In this document: one piece after another, positions 45,727-54,950 of the stretch
Numbering within the stretch: position 1 is the first letter of the stretch
Layout of the letters: the number at the start of each line of letters is the position of its first letter
From: Bacteroidia bacterium
Lineage (GTDB): Bacteria > Bacteroidota > Bacteroidia > J057
Direction: 5' to 3'
Length of the DNA: 64,000 nucleotides
Assembly: GCA_041391665.1 (NCBI GenBank)
Contig: JAWKNO010000003.1
Location: 620,001 to 684,000, forward strand
Made by a program: the position numbers and the translations under genes
The notes under the pieces: model-generated
Database searches by the model: none
The model's input: only the letters and a program-made list of their open reading frames with translations
What the model was told of the DNA's origin: nothing

Positions 45727-46416
45727 TCACTCACAAACGGCCACTTCGCCTGGCGACGAAATTACCGGACTTACATAGGGAATGCCAAGGTTCATTCCCC
45801 GAAGGATGAGCAGGAAGGCAAATGTAATGGCAACCCCACGGAGAATGGGGCGCAGTTTGGTGCCAAAAGATGCGGGAAGAAACCCCTTAGCCAGCGACAG
45901 GCTCAGCATGGCAGGGAGCGTACCGAGTCCAAAAACGGTCATATAGAACATTCCCTTAAAGATATCGCCGGTTGCCAGTGCGCCTGCCAGTCCCAGATAA
46001 ACAAATCCACAGGGTAAAAACCCGTTGAGGATGCCGATATTAAACTGTGAAGCGGGGCTGTCATTGTTGAGAAATGTCGCCATCCGGCTCTTCAGCCGGT
46101 ACAACCAGCGCCCGGGTATCAGGTGAAGGCGTGATTCCCAGTTGGCAGTGGCGACGACCAGTACCAGGAGCATCGCACCCAGAGCAATAGACAAAAATTG
46201 CTGAAAGCCAGCGAAGGAAATCGTCTGGCCAAAGACACCGACCACCGCTCCGAGGAGCGTGTAAGTTACAATCCGTCCCAGATTGTAGAGGAGGCGGCGC
46301 AAGACAAATTGTCCTCCCGGCTTCCGTATGCCTGGCAGCGCCAGCGCAATCGGTCCGCACATACCTACACAGTGAAGGCTGCTAAACAGACCGAGGATGA
46401 AAGCTGGGAGGAACAT
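45727..46416 (-). CDS. TauE/SafE-type (DsbD_2) membrane protein of the cbb3 operon
   Basis: 229 residues, about six TM helices. The start 'LFSSLHCVGMCGPIALALP' has the CX3C pair typical of this UreH-like/DsbD_2 subgroup, which in Bacteroidota sits at the end of cbb3 operons and is thought to help copper handling or maturation. Second half 'FLPCGFVYLGLAGALATGD' repeats the fold with another Cys. Last gene of the operon, 20 bp after ccoH. Confidence 0.85.
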   Translation of the reverse strand: MFLPAFILGLFSSLHCVGMCGPIALALPGIRKPGGQFVLRRLLYNLGRIVTYTLLGAVVGVFGQTISFAGFQQFLSIALGAMLLVLVVATANWESRLHLIPGRWLYRLKSRMATFLNNDSPASQFNIGILNGFLPCGFVYLGLAGALATGDIFKGMFYMTVFGLGTLPAMLSLSLAKGFLPASFGTKLRPILRGVAITFAFLLILRGMNLGIPYVSPVISSPGEVAVCE

Positions 46417-46436
46417 ATACTACGTCTACAGTTAGC

Positions 46437-46871
46437 TTATTGAATAAAAATCGATTTTTCCTGAAAGTAGGCCCCTGAAGCGGTCTCCCACTCTACTTTT
46501 ACCCGCCAGAGCCCTGACTGAAGCTCACCCGCAGCAATTTGCTGCTGAAGATTGCTGACCGCAATCGGGAAGTCTTTGTCCAGCCGTGAATTGGATGGGC
46601 GATACAACTTTACATCTCCCCGGATATCAGTCATGCCTGCCGGAAAAGTCAGCAGAATGTTTTTTGCCCCCGACTCGTACGAAATCTGTAGCGGATCGGC
46701 CAGCTCACCGGCGTTTTTCACTTTTGTAATATGAGACTCATAGCCCAATTCTTCAGCGTAATATTCCGGAGTTACCAGATTGATATCCTGCTGAGAGCAG
46801 TAAACCGTTACCGATATCATCGAAACTGCAAAGATGGTATATACGAGTGCGATTTTTTTTCCCCAGTTCAT
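46437..46871 (-). CDS. ccoH: FixH/CcoH-like cbb3 assembly protein
   Basis: 144 residues: short cytoplasmic start, one TM helix at about 7-25 ('IALVYTIFAVSMISVTVY'), then a periplasmic Ig-like domain containing 'DINLVTPEYYAEELGY' and 'KVEWETASGAYFQEKSIFI', as in FixH proteins. Needed for assembly or stability of the cbb3 oxidase. Follows ccoG by 3 bp. Sequence identity across the family is low, so position in the operon supports the call. Confidence 0.85.
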   Translation of the reverse strand: MNWGKKIALVYTIFAVSMISVTVYCSQQDINLVTPEYYAEELGYESHITKVKNAGELADPLQISYESGAKNILLTFPAGMTDIRGDVKLYRPSNSRLDKDFPIAVSNLQQQIAAGELQSGLWRVKVEWETASGAYFQEKSIFIQ

Positions 46872-46874
46872 AGC

Positions 46875-48317
46875 TTAGTGTTTTACAGGTCCAAGAAAAT
46901 TAGTGGTAACATGATCCAGCATTTTATCTCCTGACCATACTTCTATTTCGATTTGAGTCTTGTTACCGGTAAGTTCGTCCGGAGGAATATCCACAAATAA
47001 AGCACTTTTGGTGATATCTCTGGGGTTGACATGCAGCTTTTCTGCACCCACCTGACGTATTCTTCCATCGTGAGAGACGAGTTTCAGTTCCATTTCAAAG
47101 GTCTCTGCGGTTTTATTCACCACCTCGATATTGTAGAGGTTGGAGATCATTCCGTCATCGGTCTTTTTGAAAAGCATACCCGGGGTGCGCAACAAGGTTG
47201 TTTCTACCATAGAACGACCGGCAAGCAGAAAACCCAGAACCGAAAGCAGGGCTACCAATACCAGGGAATACCCAAGTATTCGGGCCGTAAACCGGAAGGG
47301 AGTTTTACTGGCGATTCCATTGTATGAATCGTAACGAATCAGTCCACGGTCAAAACCGACTTTGTCCATGACATCATCGCAGGCATCCATACAAGCTGTA
47401 CAGTTGACACATTCCATCTGGGTACCGTTGCGAATATCGATGCCGGTGGGGCAAACCTGCACACACAGGCTACAGTCGATACAATTTCCGCCTTCGCGGA
47501 CCTGATTTTTCTTTACCCGCTGGCGTGGCTCTCCCCGGAGAAAATCATAAGCCACAACGATTGAATCTTTTCCCAGCATGACTCCCTGCAGACGCCCGTA
47601 AGGACAAACCGCAATACAGGCCTGTTCGCGGAAATAGGAGAAAATGAAGAAAAATATGCCCGAAAAAATCATTACGCCTGTGAATTTCCCCCAGTTTTCA
47701 AAGGGGGACTCGGTAACAATTTTGGCTACTTCATCCAGGCCGATCAGGTAGGCCATGAGCGTATTGGCAATGAGAAAAGAGATGGCATAAAAGATCAGCA
47801 GCTTGCTTCCCTTTTTAATGATTTTCTCAGTATTCCAGGGTGCTTCATTGAGTTTGAGCTGCTGGTTACGGTCGCCTTCGATCCAGTATTCGATTTTACG
47901 GAAAACCATTTCCATAAAAATCGTCTGAGGACAGGCCCAGCCACACCATACACGGCCAAAAACTACGGTGAAAAGTACAACAAAGACCATGAAGGACAAC
48001 ATCGCCAGTACAAACAGGTGGAAGTCCTGAGGCCAGAAGGTCAACCCGAAAATGATGAATTTTCGCTCGAGGATGTTGAATAGAAACATCGGCTGACCGT
48101 TCCACTTAAGAATTGGCCCCAGAAACAACAATGATAATAAGACAATGCTAACACCTATCCTTCTCCGATGGTAGCGACCAGCGGGTTTCTTTGGATAAAT
48201 CCATCGCCTCTTCCCTTCCTGATCTACAGTTCCGATCGTATCCCGAAATGCCTCATAGTCAATTTCAGGAAGGGTTGAGGTTTTGGACTGATTGGTTTCT
48301 TTTGATTGGGCAGACAT
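46875..48317 (-). CDS. ccoG: CcoG (FixG-like) cytochrome oxidase accessory ferredoxin
   Basis: 480 residues. TM helices in the N-terminal half, with the polyferredoxin signature 'FGRVWCGWACPQTIFMEMVF' and 'REQACIAVCPYGRLQGVMLG', then two 4Fe-4S clusters: 'CIDCSLCVQVCPTGIDIRNG' and 'ECVNCTACMDACDDVMDKVG', and a C-terminal Ig-like domain. CcoG reduces copper and supports delivery to the CuB site of cbb3 oxidase. 28 bp after ccoP. Confidence 0.95.
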   Translation of the reverse strand: MSAQSKETNQSKTSTLPEIDYEAFRDTIGTVDQEGKRRWIYPKKPAGRYHRRRIGVSIVLLSLLFLGPILKWNGQPMFLFNILERKFIIFGLTFWPQDFHLFVLAMLSFMVFVVLFTVVFGRVWCGWACPQTIFMEMVFRKIEYWIEGDRNQQLKLNEAPWNTEKIIKKGSKLLIFYAISFLIANTLMAYLIGLDEVAKIVTESPFENWGKFTGVMIFSGIFFFIFSYFREQACIAVCPYGRLQGVMLGKDSIVVAYDFLRGEPRQRVKKNQVREGGNCIDCSLCVQVCPTGIDIRNGTQMECVNCTACMDACDDVMDKVGFDRGLIRYDSYNGIASKTPFRFTARILGYSLVLVALLSVLGFLLAGRSMVETTLLRTPGMLFKKTDDGMISNLYNIEVVNKTAETFEMELKLVSHDGRIRQVGAEKLHVNPRDITKSALFVDIPPDELTGNKTQIEIEVWSGDKMLDHVTTNFLGPVKH

Positions 48318-48345
48318 TTTTTTACTTATTAATGATTACTTATAA

Positions 48346-49314
48346 TCATTGGTTCATTGCAACAGTAGTAGTATCAGTGGTTGCTTCTGGCGAAGGAGCG
48401 GATTCTTCCGGCTGGTAGAGATCGCCCTGCGGCGCTTTCCCATCCGGAGGATTAGTTCCCTGGAAAGTCAGAATAAAGCTGGCTACTTCCTGCATTTCTT
48501 TCGGTTTCAACTGATCCTGCCAGGAGATCATTCCCTTTTCGGGAACGCCATACTTGATGGTTTTGAAGATATTGCTGATACCACCGCCATGGATCCAGTA
48601 TTGGTCAGTCAGGTTAGGTCCTACTCCACCTTGTCCTTGTGCACCGTGACAGGCGATACAGTTGGTCATATAGATCTTCTTCCCGTTTTCCTGACTTACC
48701 GCGTCTTCGAGTACGGCTACATTGGTCTCGTTGACAAGATTGGCAACTTTCTGAAGGTACTGTTCTTTAAGAACATTTGCTTCTGCGACTTCTGTTTCGT
48801 ATTCCTTTTTGGAAGACCAGCCATTGCCCGACATGTGATAGTAAATCATATATACTACCGCAAATACAATAGAAAGGTAAAATCCGTACTTCCACCAGGG
48901 TGGGAGGTTGTTGTCCAGTTCGCGGATACCGTCATAGTTGTGGCCAAGGTCAATTTCTGACTCACGGCTTACGGGGACGGCGCCTACCAGTTTTTGCCGG
49001 ATAGAAGTCCAGCTAAAAGCTGAAGGAGTGGATTCAACGGGTACGACTGTCGTGCCATCTTCGGTTACTACTGCCTCTGCTGAGGTTTCCAATTCGCGAT
49101 TTTTCCTCACCAGTGCCATAACTGTAAAAGTCAGGACAAGGATGGTAAAGGCCAGTACAATCAGAGAAAATACCAGTAACCATAACAACTGGGTCTGCAT
49201 GTTGGCAGCCGGAGTGGTCGACGTAGCAGCAGTCTGGCTGAAGGCAGGCAGGAAGGTAAATGTTCCCAGCCCTGCCATGAAAATATATTTTATCAACTTT
49301 CGATTCATGATCAT
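48346..49314 (-). CDS. ccoP: cbb3 oxidase subunit III (CcoP) with one haem c
   Basis: 322 residues. Signal/TM at the N-terminus, another TM (about 42-68), then the FixP_N motif 'GIRELDNNLPPWWKYGFYLS' and TM, then one cytochrome c domain with 'CIACHGAQGQGGVGPNL' and axial Met in 'GMISWQDQL'. Proteobacterial CcoP has two haem c sites; only one CXXCH exists here. The C-terminal tail is low-complexity (Pro/Ser/Thr). It delivers electrons to CcoO/CcoN. Its ATG overlaps the ccoQ stop (ATGA). Confidence 0.92.
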   Translation of the reverse strand: MIMNRKLIKYIFMAGLGTFTFLPAFSQTAATSTTPAANMQTQLLWLLVFSLIVLAFTILVLTFTVMALVRKNRELETSAEAVVTEDGTTVVPVESTPSAFSWTSIRQKLVGAVPVSRESEIDLGHNYDGIRELDNNLPPWWKYGFYLSIVFAVVYMIYYHMSGNGWSSKKEYETEVAEANVLKEQYLQKVANLVNETNVAVLEDAVSQENGKKIYMTNCIACHGAQGQGGVGPNLTDQYWIHGGGISNIFKTIKYGVPEKGMISWQDQLKPKEMQEVASFILTFQGTNPPDGKAPQGDLYQPEESAPSPEATTDTTTVAMNQ

Positions 49315-49520
49315 TTTGCTTTACCGTTAAGGGAGATATCATTGGTCAGATCGGAGATTGTACCCGATTTCAACGGCATGGAGGCCATGTGGTCCACTGT
49401 CCCTTTGTCCATTCGCATCACGTAGATAAATATGATGACAAACAGTACAAAGAATAACAGGATGGCCACCAGGGGAAACATGCTCACATCATCCATAGAT
49501 CTCAAAACGTCTTTATACAT
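49311..49520 (-). CDS. ccoQ: cbb3 oxidase CcoQ-like small subunit
   Basis: 69 residues from the ATG at 49520. A longer frame upstream overlaps ccoNO and adds nothing CcoQ-like. One TM helix ('PLVAILLFFVLFVIIFIYVM') followed by a hydrophilic tail 'RMDKGTVDHMASMPL', the usual FixQ/CcoQ pattern. Stabilises the oxidase. Placed between ccoNO and ccoP as expected. Confidence 0.85.
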   Translation of the reverse strand: MYKDVLRSMDDVSMFPLVAILLFFVLFVIIFIYVMRMDKGTVDHMASMPLKSGTISDLTNDISLNGKAK

Positions 49521-49548
49521 AATTGTAGCGTTAATAGAAGTAAGGGGA

Positions 49549-51744
49549 TTATTGACCGGATTTGTTTTGGGCCTTGATATCCGTACCCATTCTTTGCAGG
49601 TAGGCAATCATAGCGATGATTTCCTTATCCCGGATATAGGCACCAGTTTCTGCGTCAATGATATCATCTGCTTTCAGCCTTGCGACAATTTCGTCGGCCT
49701 GACGGAAAAGGTCATCGTTGGCCTCTTTCTCAAAACCGGCGGGGTAAGGTACACCAAGGGTCTGCATGGCACTGATTCTCGCTTCAGTAGAAGCAATATC
49801 AATCTGGCGTTCAAAGAGCCACGAATAGTTGGGCATCAGCGAACCGGGAGACATCGATCTCGGGTCCAGCATGTGCTGATAATGCCAGCTGTCGGAGTAT
49901 TTACCGCCAATACGGTGCAAATCAGGCCCTGTGCGTTTGGAACCCCACTGAAATGGGTGATCATAAACAAACTCACCGGATTTGGAGTATTCACCATAAC
50001 GCTCTGTTTCGGAGCGGAATGGGCGAATCATCTGTGAGTGGCAGGTATAACAACCTTCTTTCACATAAAGATCCCTGCCCTGAAGTTCAAGCGGTGTATA
50101 GGGCTGAACAGAAGCGATGGTAGGAATATTGGATTTGATCATAAAGGTGGGGATCATCTCCACAATACCACCGATCAGAATCATTACCAGACTGAAGACC
50201 AGCATTTGCATGGGGCGACGTTCGATCCAGCGGTGCCAGTATTCGCCTTTTTTCTCTTCGAAATCTTTTTCCAGTGCAGGTGCTTCTGCCTGTTCGTATG
50301 CTTCAAAGCTGCCAGCACCTGCGGTTTTCATCAGGTTATAGACCATGATAAATACACCCACAAGGTACAGCGTTCCGCCTAAAGCTCTCATCCAGTACAT
50401 AGGAACAATCTGCAATACGGTTTCGAGGAAGTTTTTATAAACCAGGAACCCATCTGCATCAAAATCTTTCCACATCAGACTTTGGGTCAAACCTGCCCAG
50501 TACATCGGTACGCAGTAGAAAATAATGCCCAGTGTACCGATCCAAAAGTGTGCATTGGCCAGTTTGATGGAGAAAATCTGTGTTTTCCACATCTTGGGTA
50601 TGAGCCAGTAAAGGATACCAAAAGTAAGGAAGCCGTTCCAGCCCAGCGTGCCCACGTGTACGTGTCCGATGGTCCAGTCGGTGAAGTGTGTGATCGCGTT
50701 GAAACTCTTTACAGAAAGCAGCGGGCCTTCCAGCGTAGCCATACCATAAGCAGTAACCGCTACAACCAGAAATTTTAACATAGGCTCGTTGCGCACACGG
50801 TCCCATGCACCGCGAAGTGTCATCAGACCATTGAGCATACCACCCCATGAAGGCATAATCAGCATAATGGAAAACACCGTTCCCAACGACTGCGCCCAGT
50901 CAGGCAGTGAGGTGTACAACAGGTGGTGAGGACCTGCCCAGATATAAATAAATATCAGTGCCCAGAAGTGAATAATCGAAAGTCGGTAAGAATATACCGG
51001 GCGATTGATCGCTTTAGGGATAAAGTAATACATCAATCCGAGGTAAGGAGTAGTCAGGAAGAATGCAACCGCATTGTGACCATACCACCACTGAACCAGT
51101 GCGTCCTGCACGCCTGCATACACGGAGTAACTTTTTAAGAAACTAAAAGGAAGCTCAATGCTGTTGACAACATGCAGTACTGTCACCGTAATCCATGTAG
51201 CGATATAAAACCATATCGCCACATACAAGTGGCGTTCACGACGGTGAATCATCGTCATAAACATGTTCAAACCAAAAACAATCCATACCAGCGCAATCGC
51301 AATATCAATCGGCCATTCGAGCTCCGCATATTCCTTTCCGGAGGTAATCCCCATAGGAAGCGAAATCAAGGCCATGACAATGATGGTCTGCCAACCCCAA
51401 AAGTGGATATTACTCAGGGCTTTGCTGTACATAGATGCTTTTAACAAACGCTGAAGAGAGTAGTACACTCCCATGAAAATACCATTACCAACGAAGGCAA
51501 AAATGACAGCGTTGGTATGCAGTGGCCGGATACGCCCAAAGGACAATTCTCCGATACCGGCCCACAATCCAAATTCAGGTAAAACCAGCTGCAGTGCCAC
51601 AATCAACCCGACCAACATACCGGCTATTCCCCAGAATACACTGGCGATAGCAAAGTTTTTTACGATGACGTTGTCGTAGGCAAAATGTTCAATCTGGCCT
51701 GGTCTCACTTCCTGTTCGGTGTTCAGGGTGGGATTCTTGATCAT
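49549..51744 (-). CDS. ccoNO: Fused cbb3 cytochrome c oxidase subunits I and II (CcoNO)
   Basis: 731 residues from the ATG at 51744; an in-frame TTG at 51774 would add ten residues. N-terminal CcoN (about 1-480, 12 TM): low-spin haem ligand in 'RPLHTNAVIFAFV', CuB His in 'WWYGHNAVAFFL' and 'AGPHHLLYTSLPDW', haem His pair in 'DWTIGHVHVGTLGWNG'. C-terminal CcoO (about 520-731): TM then haem c 'GCYTCHSQMIRPF' with 'GPDLHRIGGKYSD' and Met in 'SLMPNYSWLF'. Fusion is usual in Bacteroidota. High-affinity oxygen reduction with proton pumping. Overlaps the ccoS 3' end by 56 bp. Confidence 0.96.
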   Translation of the reverse strand: MIKNPTLNTEQEVRPGQIEHFAYDNVIVKNFAIASVFWGIAGMLVGLIVALQLVLPEFGLWAGIGELSFGRIRPLHTNAVIFAFVGNGIFMGVYYSLQRLLKASMYSKALSNIHFWGWQTIIVMALISLPMGITSGKEYAELEWPIDIAIALVWIVFGLNMFMTMIHRRERHLYVAIWFYIATWITVTVLHVVNSIELPFSFLKSYSVYAGVQDALVQWWYGHNAVAFFLTTPYLGLMYYFIPKAINRPVYSYRLSIIHFWALIFIYIWAGPHHLLYTSLPDWAQSLGTVFSIMLIMPSWGGMLNGLMTLRGAWDRVRNEPMLKFLVVAVTAYGMATLEGPLLSVKSFNAITHFTDWTIGHVHVGTLGWNGFLTFGILYWLIPKMWKTQIFSIKLANAHFWIGTLGIIFYCVPMYWAGLTQSLMWKDFDADGFLVYKNFLETVLQIVPMYWMRALGGTLYLVGVFIMVYNLMKTAGAGSFEAYEQAEAPALEKDFEEKKGEYWHRWIERRPMQMLVFSLVMILIGGIVEMIPTFMIKSNIPTIASVQPYTPLELQGRDLYVKEGCYTCHSQMIRPFRSETERYGEYSKSGEFVYDHPFQWGSKRTGPDLHRIGGKYSDSWHYQHMLDPRSMSPGSLMPNYSWLFERQIDIASTEARISAMQTLGVPYPAGFEKEANDDLFRQADEIVARLKADDIIDAETGAYIRDKEIIAMIAYLQRMGTDIKAQNKSGQ

Positions 51745-51901
51745 AAGTATTGGGGTTTTGAATTTTTTCTTCAAACAGCATTCTTACTGCCGGCGTATAA
51801 TCATCATCAAACTGACCCGATTTGACTGCCCATAGAAACGCCGCCAGAAATCCCAGGGCAACTACGAGGCTCAAGACGATCAGGATAATTATTGCACTCA
51901 T
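51689..51901 (-). CDS. ccoS: CcoS cbb3 maturation protein
   Basis: 70 residues: one N-terminal TM helix 'IIILIVLSLVVALGFLAAFL' and the conserved 'FLWAVKSGQFDDDYTPAVRM' typical of CcoS, plus an extra charged tail. The family inserts haem or copper into cbb3 oxidase. The tail overlaps the start of ccoNO by 56 bp in a different frame, longer than usual, suggesting coupled translation. First gene of the operon; the copper ATPase gene ccoI, often nearby, is absent from the window. Confidence 0.88.
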   Translation of the reverse strand: MSAIIILIVLSLVVALGFLAAFLWAVKSGQFDDDYTPAVRMLFEEKIQNPNTYDQESHPEHRTGSETRPD

Positions 51902-51918
51902 GTAGAAATTTGTTTCCC

Positions 51919-51926
51919 CAAAAGTA
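51919..51926 (-). promoter_or_regulatory. Candidate -7 box for the cco operon
   Basis: Read leftward TACTTTTG, an exact match to the Bacteroidota -7 consensus TAnnTTTG, 18 bp before the ccoS ATG. A T-rich stretch but no clear TTTG lies at the -33 spacing. A partly palindromic TGA-N6-TCA (51972-51983), reminiscent of a Crp/FNR-type site, sits about 50 bp upstream. The leader would be short, so confidence is low. Confidence 0.35.
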
Positions 51927-52039
51927 TTGGGCTGGAAGAAAGTAAAAGATGCGTGTGGTCAACTTATAGAGTGACTTTTATCATTTTTCGTAACTTGAAT
52001 CCGGTTCCAGAAATCGTGAGATTTGGTTTTGTGGGTTTT

Positions 52040-52873
52040 ATGCGTAAAAATCAAATATATATAGAGAGGCTTCCTGAGGCTTTGGCTGCTATCAGGGCTT
52101 TTTGTGGTGAGCGGATTCCCGACACAGGTATCATCCTGGGCTCCGGCCTCGGCCCTGTGGCCGAGGGGCTTGATGACCCTGTCTTTGTGCCTTACAGCGA
52201 AATCCCGGGATTCCCGCCGACAACTGTCATCGGCCATGCCGGACAGCTGGTGGTCGGTACCTTTGGCGGAAAAACCGTCGCAGCCATGCAAGGTCGTTTT
52301 CATTATTATGAAGGCCACCCGATGACGCGACTGGCTTTTCCCGTGCATGTACTCGCTGGGCTGGGGATTCGCACGCTCATTATCACCTCCGCCTCCGGCG
52401 GGGTCAACCGCTCCTTTACCCCCGGCGACCTTATGCTCCTGTCCGGCCACCTCAATGTCGTAAGAGGTAATCCGCTCTGGGGCGAACTGGGGATACATTT
52501 TGCTGAATCCTTCCTCCGCAACCCCGATGTATATTCCGCCCGCCTGCTCGAAGTTGCCAGGGCTTCTGCTCATAATATCCGGGTGGCTGTCAAAGAAGGT
52601 ATTTACGCTTTTATGACTGGCCCCAGTTTTGAAACACCCGCCGAAATCGAAATGATTCACCGTATGGGAGGAGATGCCGTGGGTATGTCCACTGTGCCGG
52701 AGGCACTTACGGCTTTTGCTCTGGGCATCGACGTGCTGGGAGTAACCTATATCGCCAATATGGGTTCAGGAATCTCCGACAAACCGCTCGAACACGAGGA
52801 TGTACTCGCCGCCATGGATCAGGTAAAACCCCGGGTCATTCCTCTACTCAAAGAAATTATCCGTACCCTCTAA
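52040..52873 (+). CDS. Purine-nucleoside phosphorylase (PNP-I trimeric type)
   Basis: 277 residues from the ATG at 52040; upstream in-frame starts give non-homologous N-termini. Cleaves purine nucleosides with phosphate to base and ribose-1-phosphate. Motifs: phosphate site 'GIILGSGLGPVAEGL', 'IGHAGQLVVGTFGGK', 'QGRFHYYEGHPMTRLAFPVH', base-site Glu in 'GPSFETPAEIEMIHRMGGDA' and 'GMSTVPEA', late Asn in 'YIANMGSGIS' (human: TNxxxG). Followed by the pyrimidine phosphorylase (10 bp), a nucleoside salvage pair. Divergent from the cbb3 operon. Confidence 0.92.
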   Translation: MRKNQIYIERLPEALAAIRAFCGERIPDTGIILGSGLGPVAEGLDDPVFVPYSEIPGFPPTTVIGHAGQLVVGTFGGKTVAAMQGRFHYYEGHPMTRLAFPVHVLAGLGIRTLIITSASGGVNRSFTPGDLMLLSGHLNVVRGNPLWGELGIHFAESFLRNPDVYSARLLEVARASAHNIRVAVKEGIYAFMTGPSFETPAEIEMIHRMGGDAVGMSTVPEALTAFALGIDVLGVTYIANMGSGISDKPLEHEDVLAAMDQVKPRVIPLLKEIIRTL

Positions 52874-52883
52874 GCTGATTTTT

Positions 52884-54191
52884 ATGCGAATGATCGATAT
52901 CATTCTGAAAAAAAGAAACGGACTCGCCCTTTCTTCTGATGAGATTCATTTTTTTATCTCCGGACTGGTCGACAATTCTATCCCTGACTACCAGACTTCG
53001 GCGCTGCTGATGGCCATTTATTTTAAAGGGATGGATGCCCGTGAAACCGTTGACCTCACCCGTGCCATGATGTATTCGGGGGAAGTAATTGATCTTTCCG
53101 GAATCGATGGGGTAAAAGCCGACAAACACAGCACGGGTGGCGTGGGCGATAAAACCTCTCTCGTGCTGGGGCCTTTGGTCGCTTCATGTGGGGTAAAAGT
53201 CGCCAAAATGTCGGGCAGGGGAATGGGGCATACAGGCGGAACCGTTGATAAGTTTGCCGTATTTCCCGGCATAAACATGGAGCTGAGCAGGGAGACTTTT
53301 ATCGACAATGTCAACCGCGTGGGCATCGCCATCACCGGGCAGTCGGCGCAGCTCGTTCCTGCTGACAAAAGAATCTACGCCCTGCGCGATGTGACGGGCA
53401 CAGTGGAGCAGATTTCGCTGATAGCCAGCAGTATTATGAGCAAAAAACTGGCTTCCGGCGCAGATGTGATCGTGCTGGATGTGAAAACAGGCAGCGGTTC
53501 GTTTAACACCCTTGAATCTGCACGTTTACTGGCAAAAACCATGACGGAGATTGCTGCGAATATGGGCAAAAAAGCCGTAGCCATTATCACTGACATGGAG
53601 CAGCCATTGGGATATGCCATCGGCAATGCCCTCGAAGTACAGGAAGCGATCGACACTTTGCGGGGCGGGGGGCCCGAAGATCTCCGGGAAATATGCCTCG
53701 TACTGGCAGCGGAAATGCTTATGCTTTCTGGATTTGCGCCTGATGAGACTGTCGCGAGGAAAATTCTGGAAGAAAAACTCCACAATGGCGAAGCCCTTGC
53801 CAAACTCGCAGAGTTGGTCATCGCCCAGGGGGGCGATGCGGCAGCGGTATTTGATCCGACACAGTTGCCCAAAGCCGTTTGTTCGATTGCGCTGGCAGCC
53901 AGACAGAGTGGATACATTACACACCTGGATGCGCGCACCATCGGCAATGCAGCCATGCAGTTGGGGGCCGGAAGAAAAACAAAGGAAGAAAATATCGACC
54001 TGGCAGCCGGAATTGTGCTGCACAAAAAAACGGGGGATTTTGTTCATGCAGGCGAAGTGCTGGCAACCCTTCACGCTGCATCAATGGAGAAAATCTCCGG
54101 AACGGAAGAACTTGTACTGAGTGCTTTTGCATTTGGTACAGAAAAAACTGAGACACAGAAACTGGTGCTGGGGAGAGAGGGAATTTTTTGA
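52884..54191 (+). CDS. Pyrimidine-nucleoside phosphorylase / thymidine phosphorylase
   Basis: 435 residues, family length. The signature 'SGRGMGHTGGTVDKFAVFPG' (phosphate loop) follows 'DKHSTGGVGDKTSLVLGPLV'; substrate contacts 'YALRDVTGTVEQISLIASSI' and 'MSKKLASGADVIVLDVKTGS' are intact. The C-terminal domain ends with a HPxG-type barrel. Phosphorolysis of uridine, thymidine or both (Pdp versus DeoA cannot be told apart by sight). It ends the two-gene salvage operon; no clear terminator. Confidence 0.92.
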   Translation: MRMIDIILKKRNGLALSSDEIHFFISGLVDNSIPDYQTSALLMAIYFKGMDARETVDLTRAMMYSGEVIDLSGIDGVKADKHSTGGVGDKTSLVLGPLVASCGVKVAKMSGRGMGHTGGTVDKFAVFPGINMELSRETFIDNVNRVGIAITGQSAQLVPADKRIYALRDVTGTVEQISLIASSIMSKKLASGADVIVLDVKTGSGSFNTLESARLLAKTMTEIAANMGKKAVAIITDMEQPLGYAIGNALEVQEAIDTLRGGGPEDLREICLVLAAEMLMLSGFAPDETVARKILEEKLHNGEALAKLAELVIAQGGDAAAVFDPTQLPKAVCSIALAARQSGYITHLDARTIGNAAMQLGAGRKTKEENIDLAAGIVLHKKTGDFVHAGEVLATLHAASMEKISGTEELVLSAFAFGTEKTETQKLVLGREGIF

Positions 54192-54383
54192 TATACCATA
54201 TTGTAAAATTTCCTGAATCTCATTAAATATGTGCAGAATAGAAGTTGCCGGAACAAGCGAGCAGAAATATTTCAAGTGATTGGCCGTCAGTAATTTAAAA
54301 ACCAGGTTCACTGAAACATCTGCCTGTTTGACACCCATCCGGGAAAGTTCAAAATATCACCAGTGATCTTAAATTTTTGTCAA

Positions 54384-54881
54384 ATGAAAAACCTGTTGTT
54401 TTCAACTATGCTTTTGGTGTTTGCGGTTCTGATTTCGGGCTGTCCGGTGGGCTTAGATTTCCCGCTGGGTGACCCCGGGAAAGAAAAAATTGATGAGCGG
54501 CTGCTTGGTACGTGGATCGACCAAAGCGGGGAGGCCGAAATGCAGAAACTGACCCTCACAAAAAAAGACGACTATACTTACGAGGTCCACGTATTGGAAA
54601 AGGGCGAGATGTATGCTCTCCAGGTTGACTACCTTGATGCCTGGGTGACAACCCTCGAAGGCCAATCCTTTCTTTTTGGCAAGCCCCATGATGAAAACGA
54701 CCAGAAGTTTTATCACTATCATTACGTATTTGATGGTGAGGATCTGATAGTCCACGATGTCAGCCTGCTGGAGGGGGGGATAGATGCTGTGACCAGCAGA
54801 GAGGCGCTCCGAAAGGAAGTAGTTGCTTCCATGAAAAAGCCGGATTTCATGTCATCCAAAGTCGTGTATCTGAAGGATTGA
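54384..54881 (+). CDS. Lipoprotein of unknown function
   Basis: 165 residues from the ATG at 54384. The signal MKNLLFSTMLLVFAVLISGC gives a lipobox (Cys20). The mature part has an initial 'DERLLGTWIDQSGEAEMQKL' strand, similar to lipocalin-like small lipoproteins, and a 'FLFGKPHDENDQKFYHYHYV' section rich in His. Not assigned. Separated by 69 bp from the next secreted protein and possibly co-transcribed with it. Nothing else is recognisable in the 192 bp before it. Confidence 0.55.
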   Translation: MKNLLFSTMLLVFAVLISGCPVGLDFPLGDPGKEKIDERLLGTWIDQSGEAEMQKLTLTKKDDYTYEVHVLEKGEMYALQVDYLDAWVTTLEGQSFLFGKPHDENDQKFYHYHYVFDGEDLIVHDVSLLEGGIDAVTSREALRKEVVASMKKPDFMSSKVVYLKD

Positions 54882-54950
54882 GGTTTCCAAATTCTTTTTC
54901 AGATGCTTGAAACCAATGGGTATTTACGAAGGCTCCAAAGAGGCACTTTT

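Noticed and set aside
51972..51983. TGA-N6-TCA considered as a Crp/FNR site upstream of the cbb3 operon
   Set aside because: Only the inner half of the consensus is present (the outer bases do not pair), so it is noted as weak and not listed as a feature.
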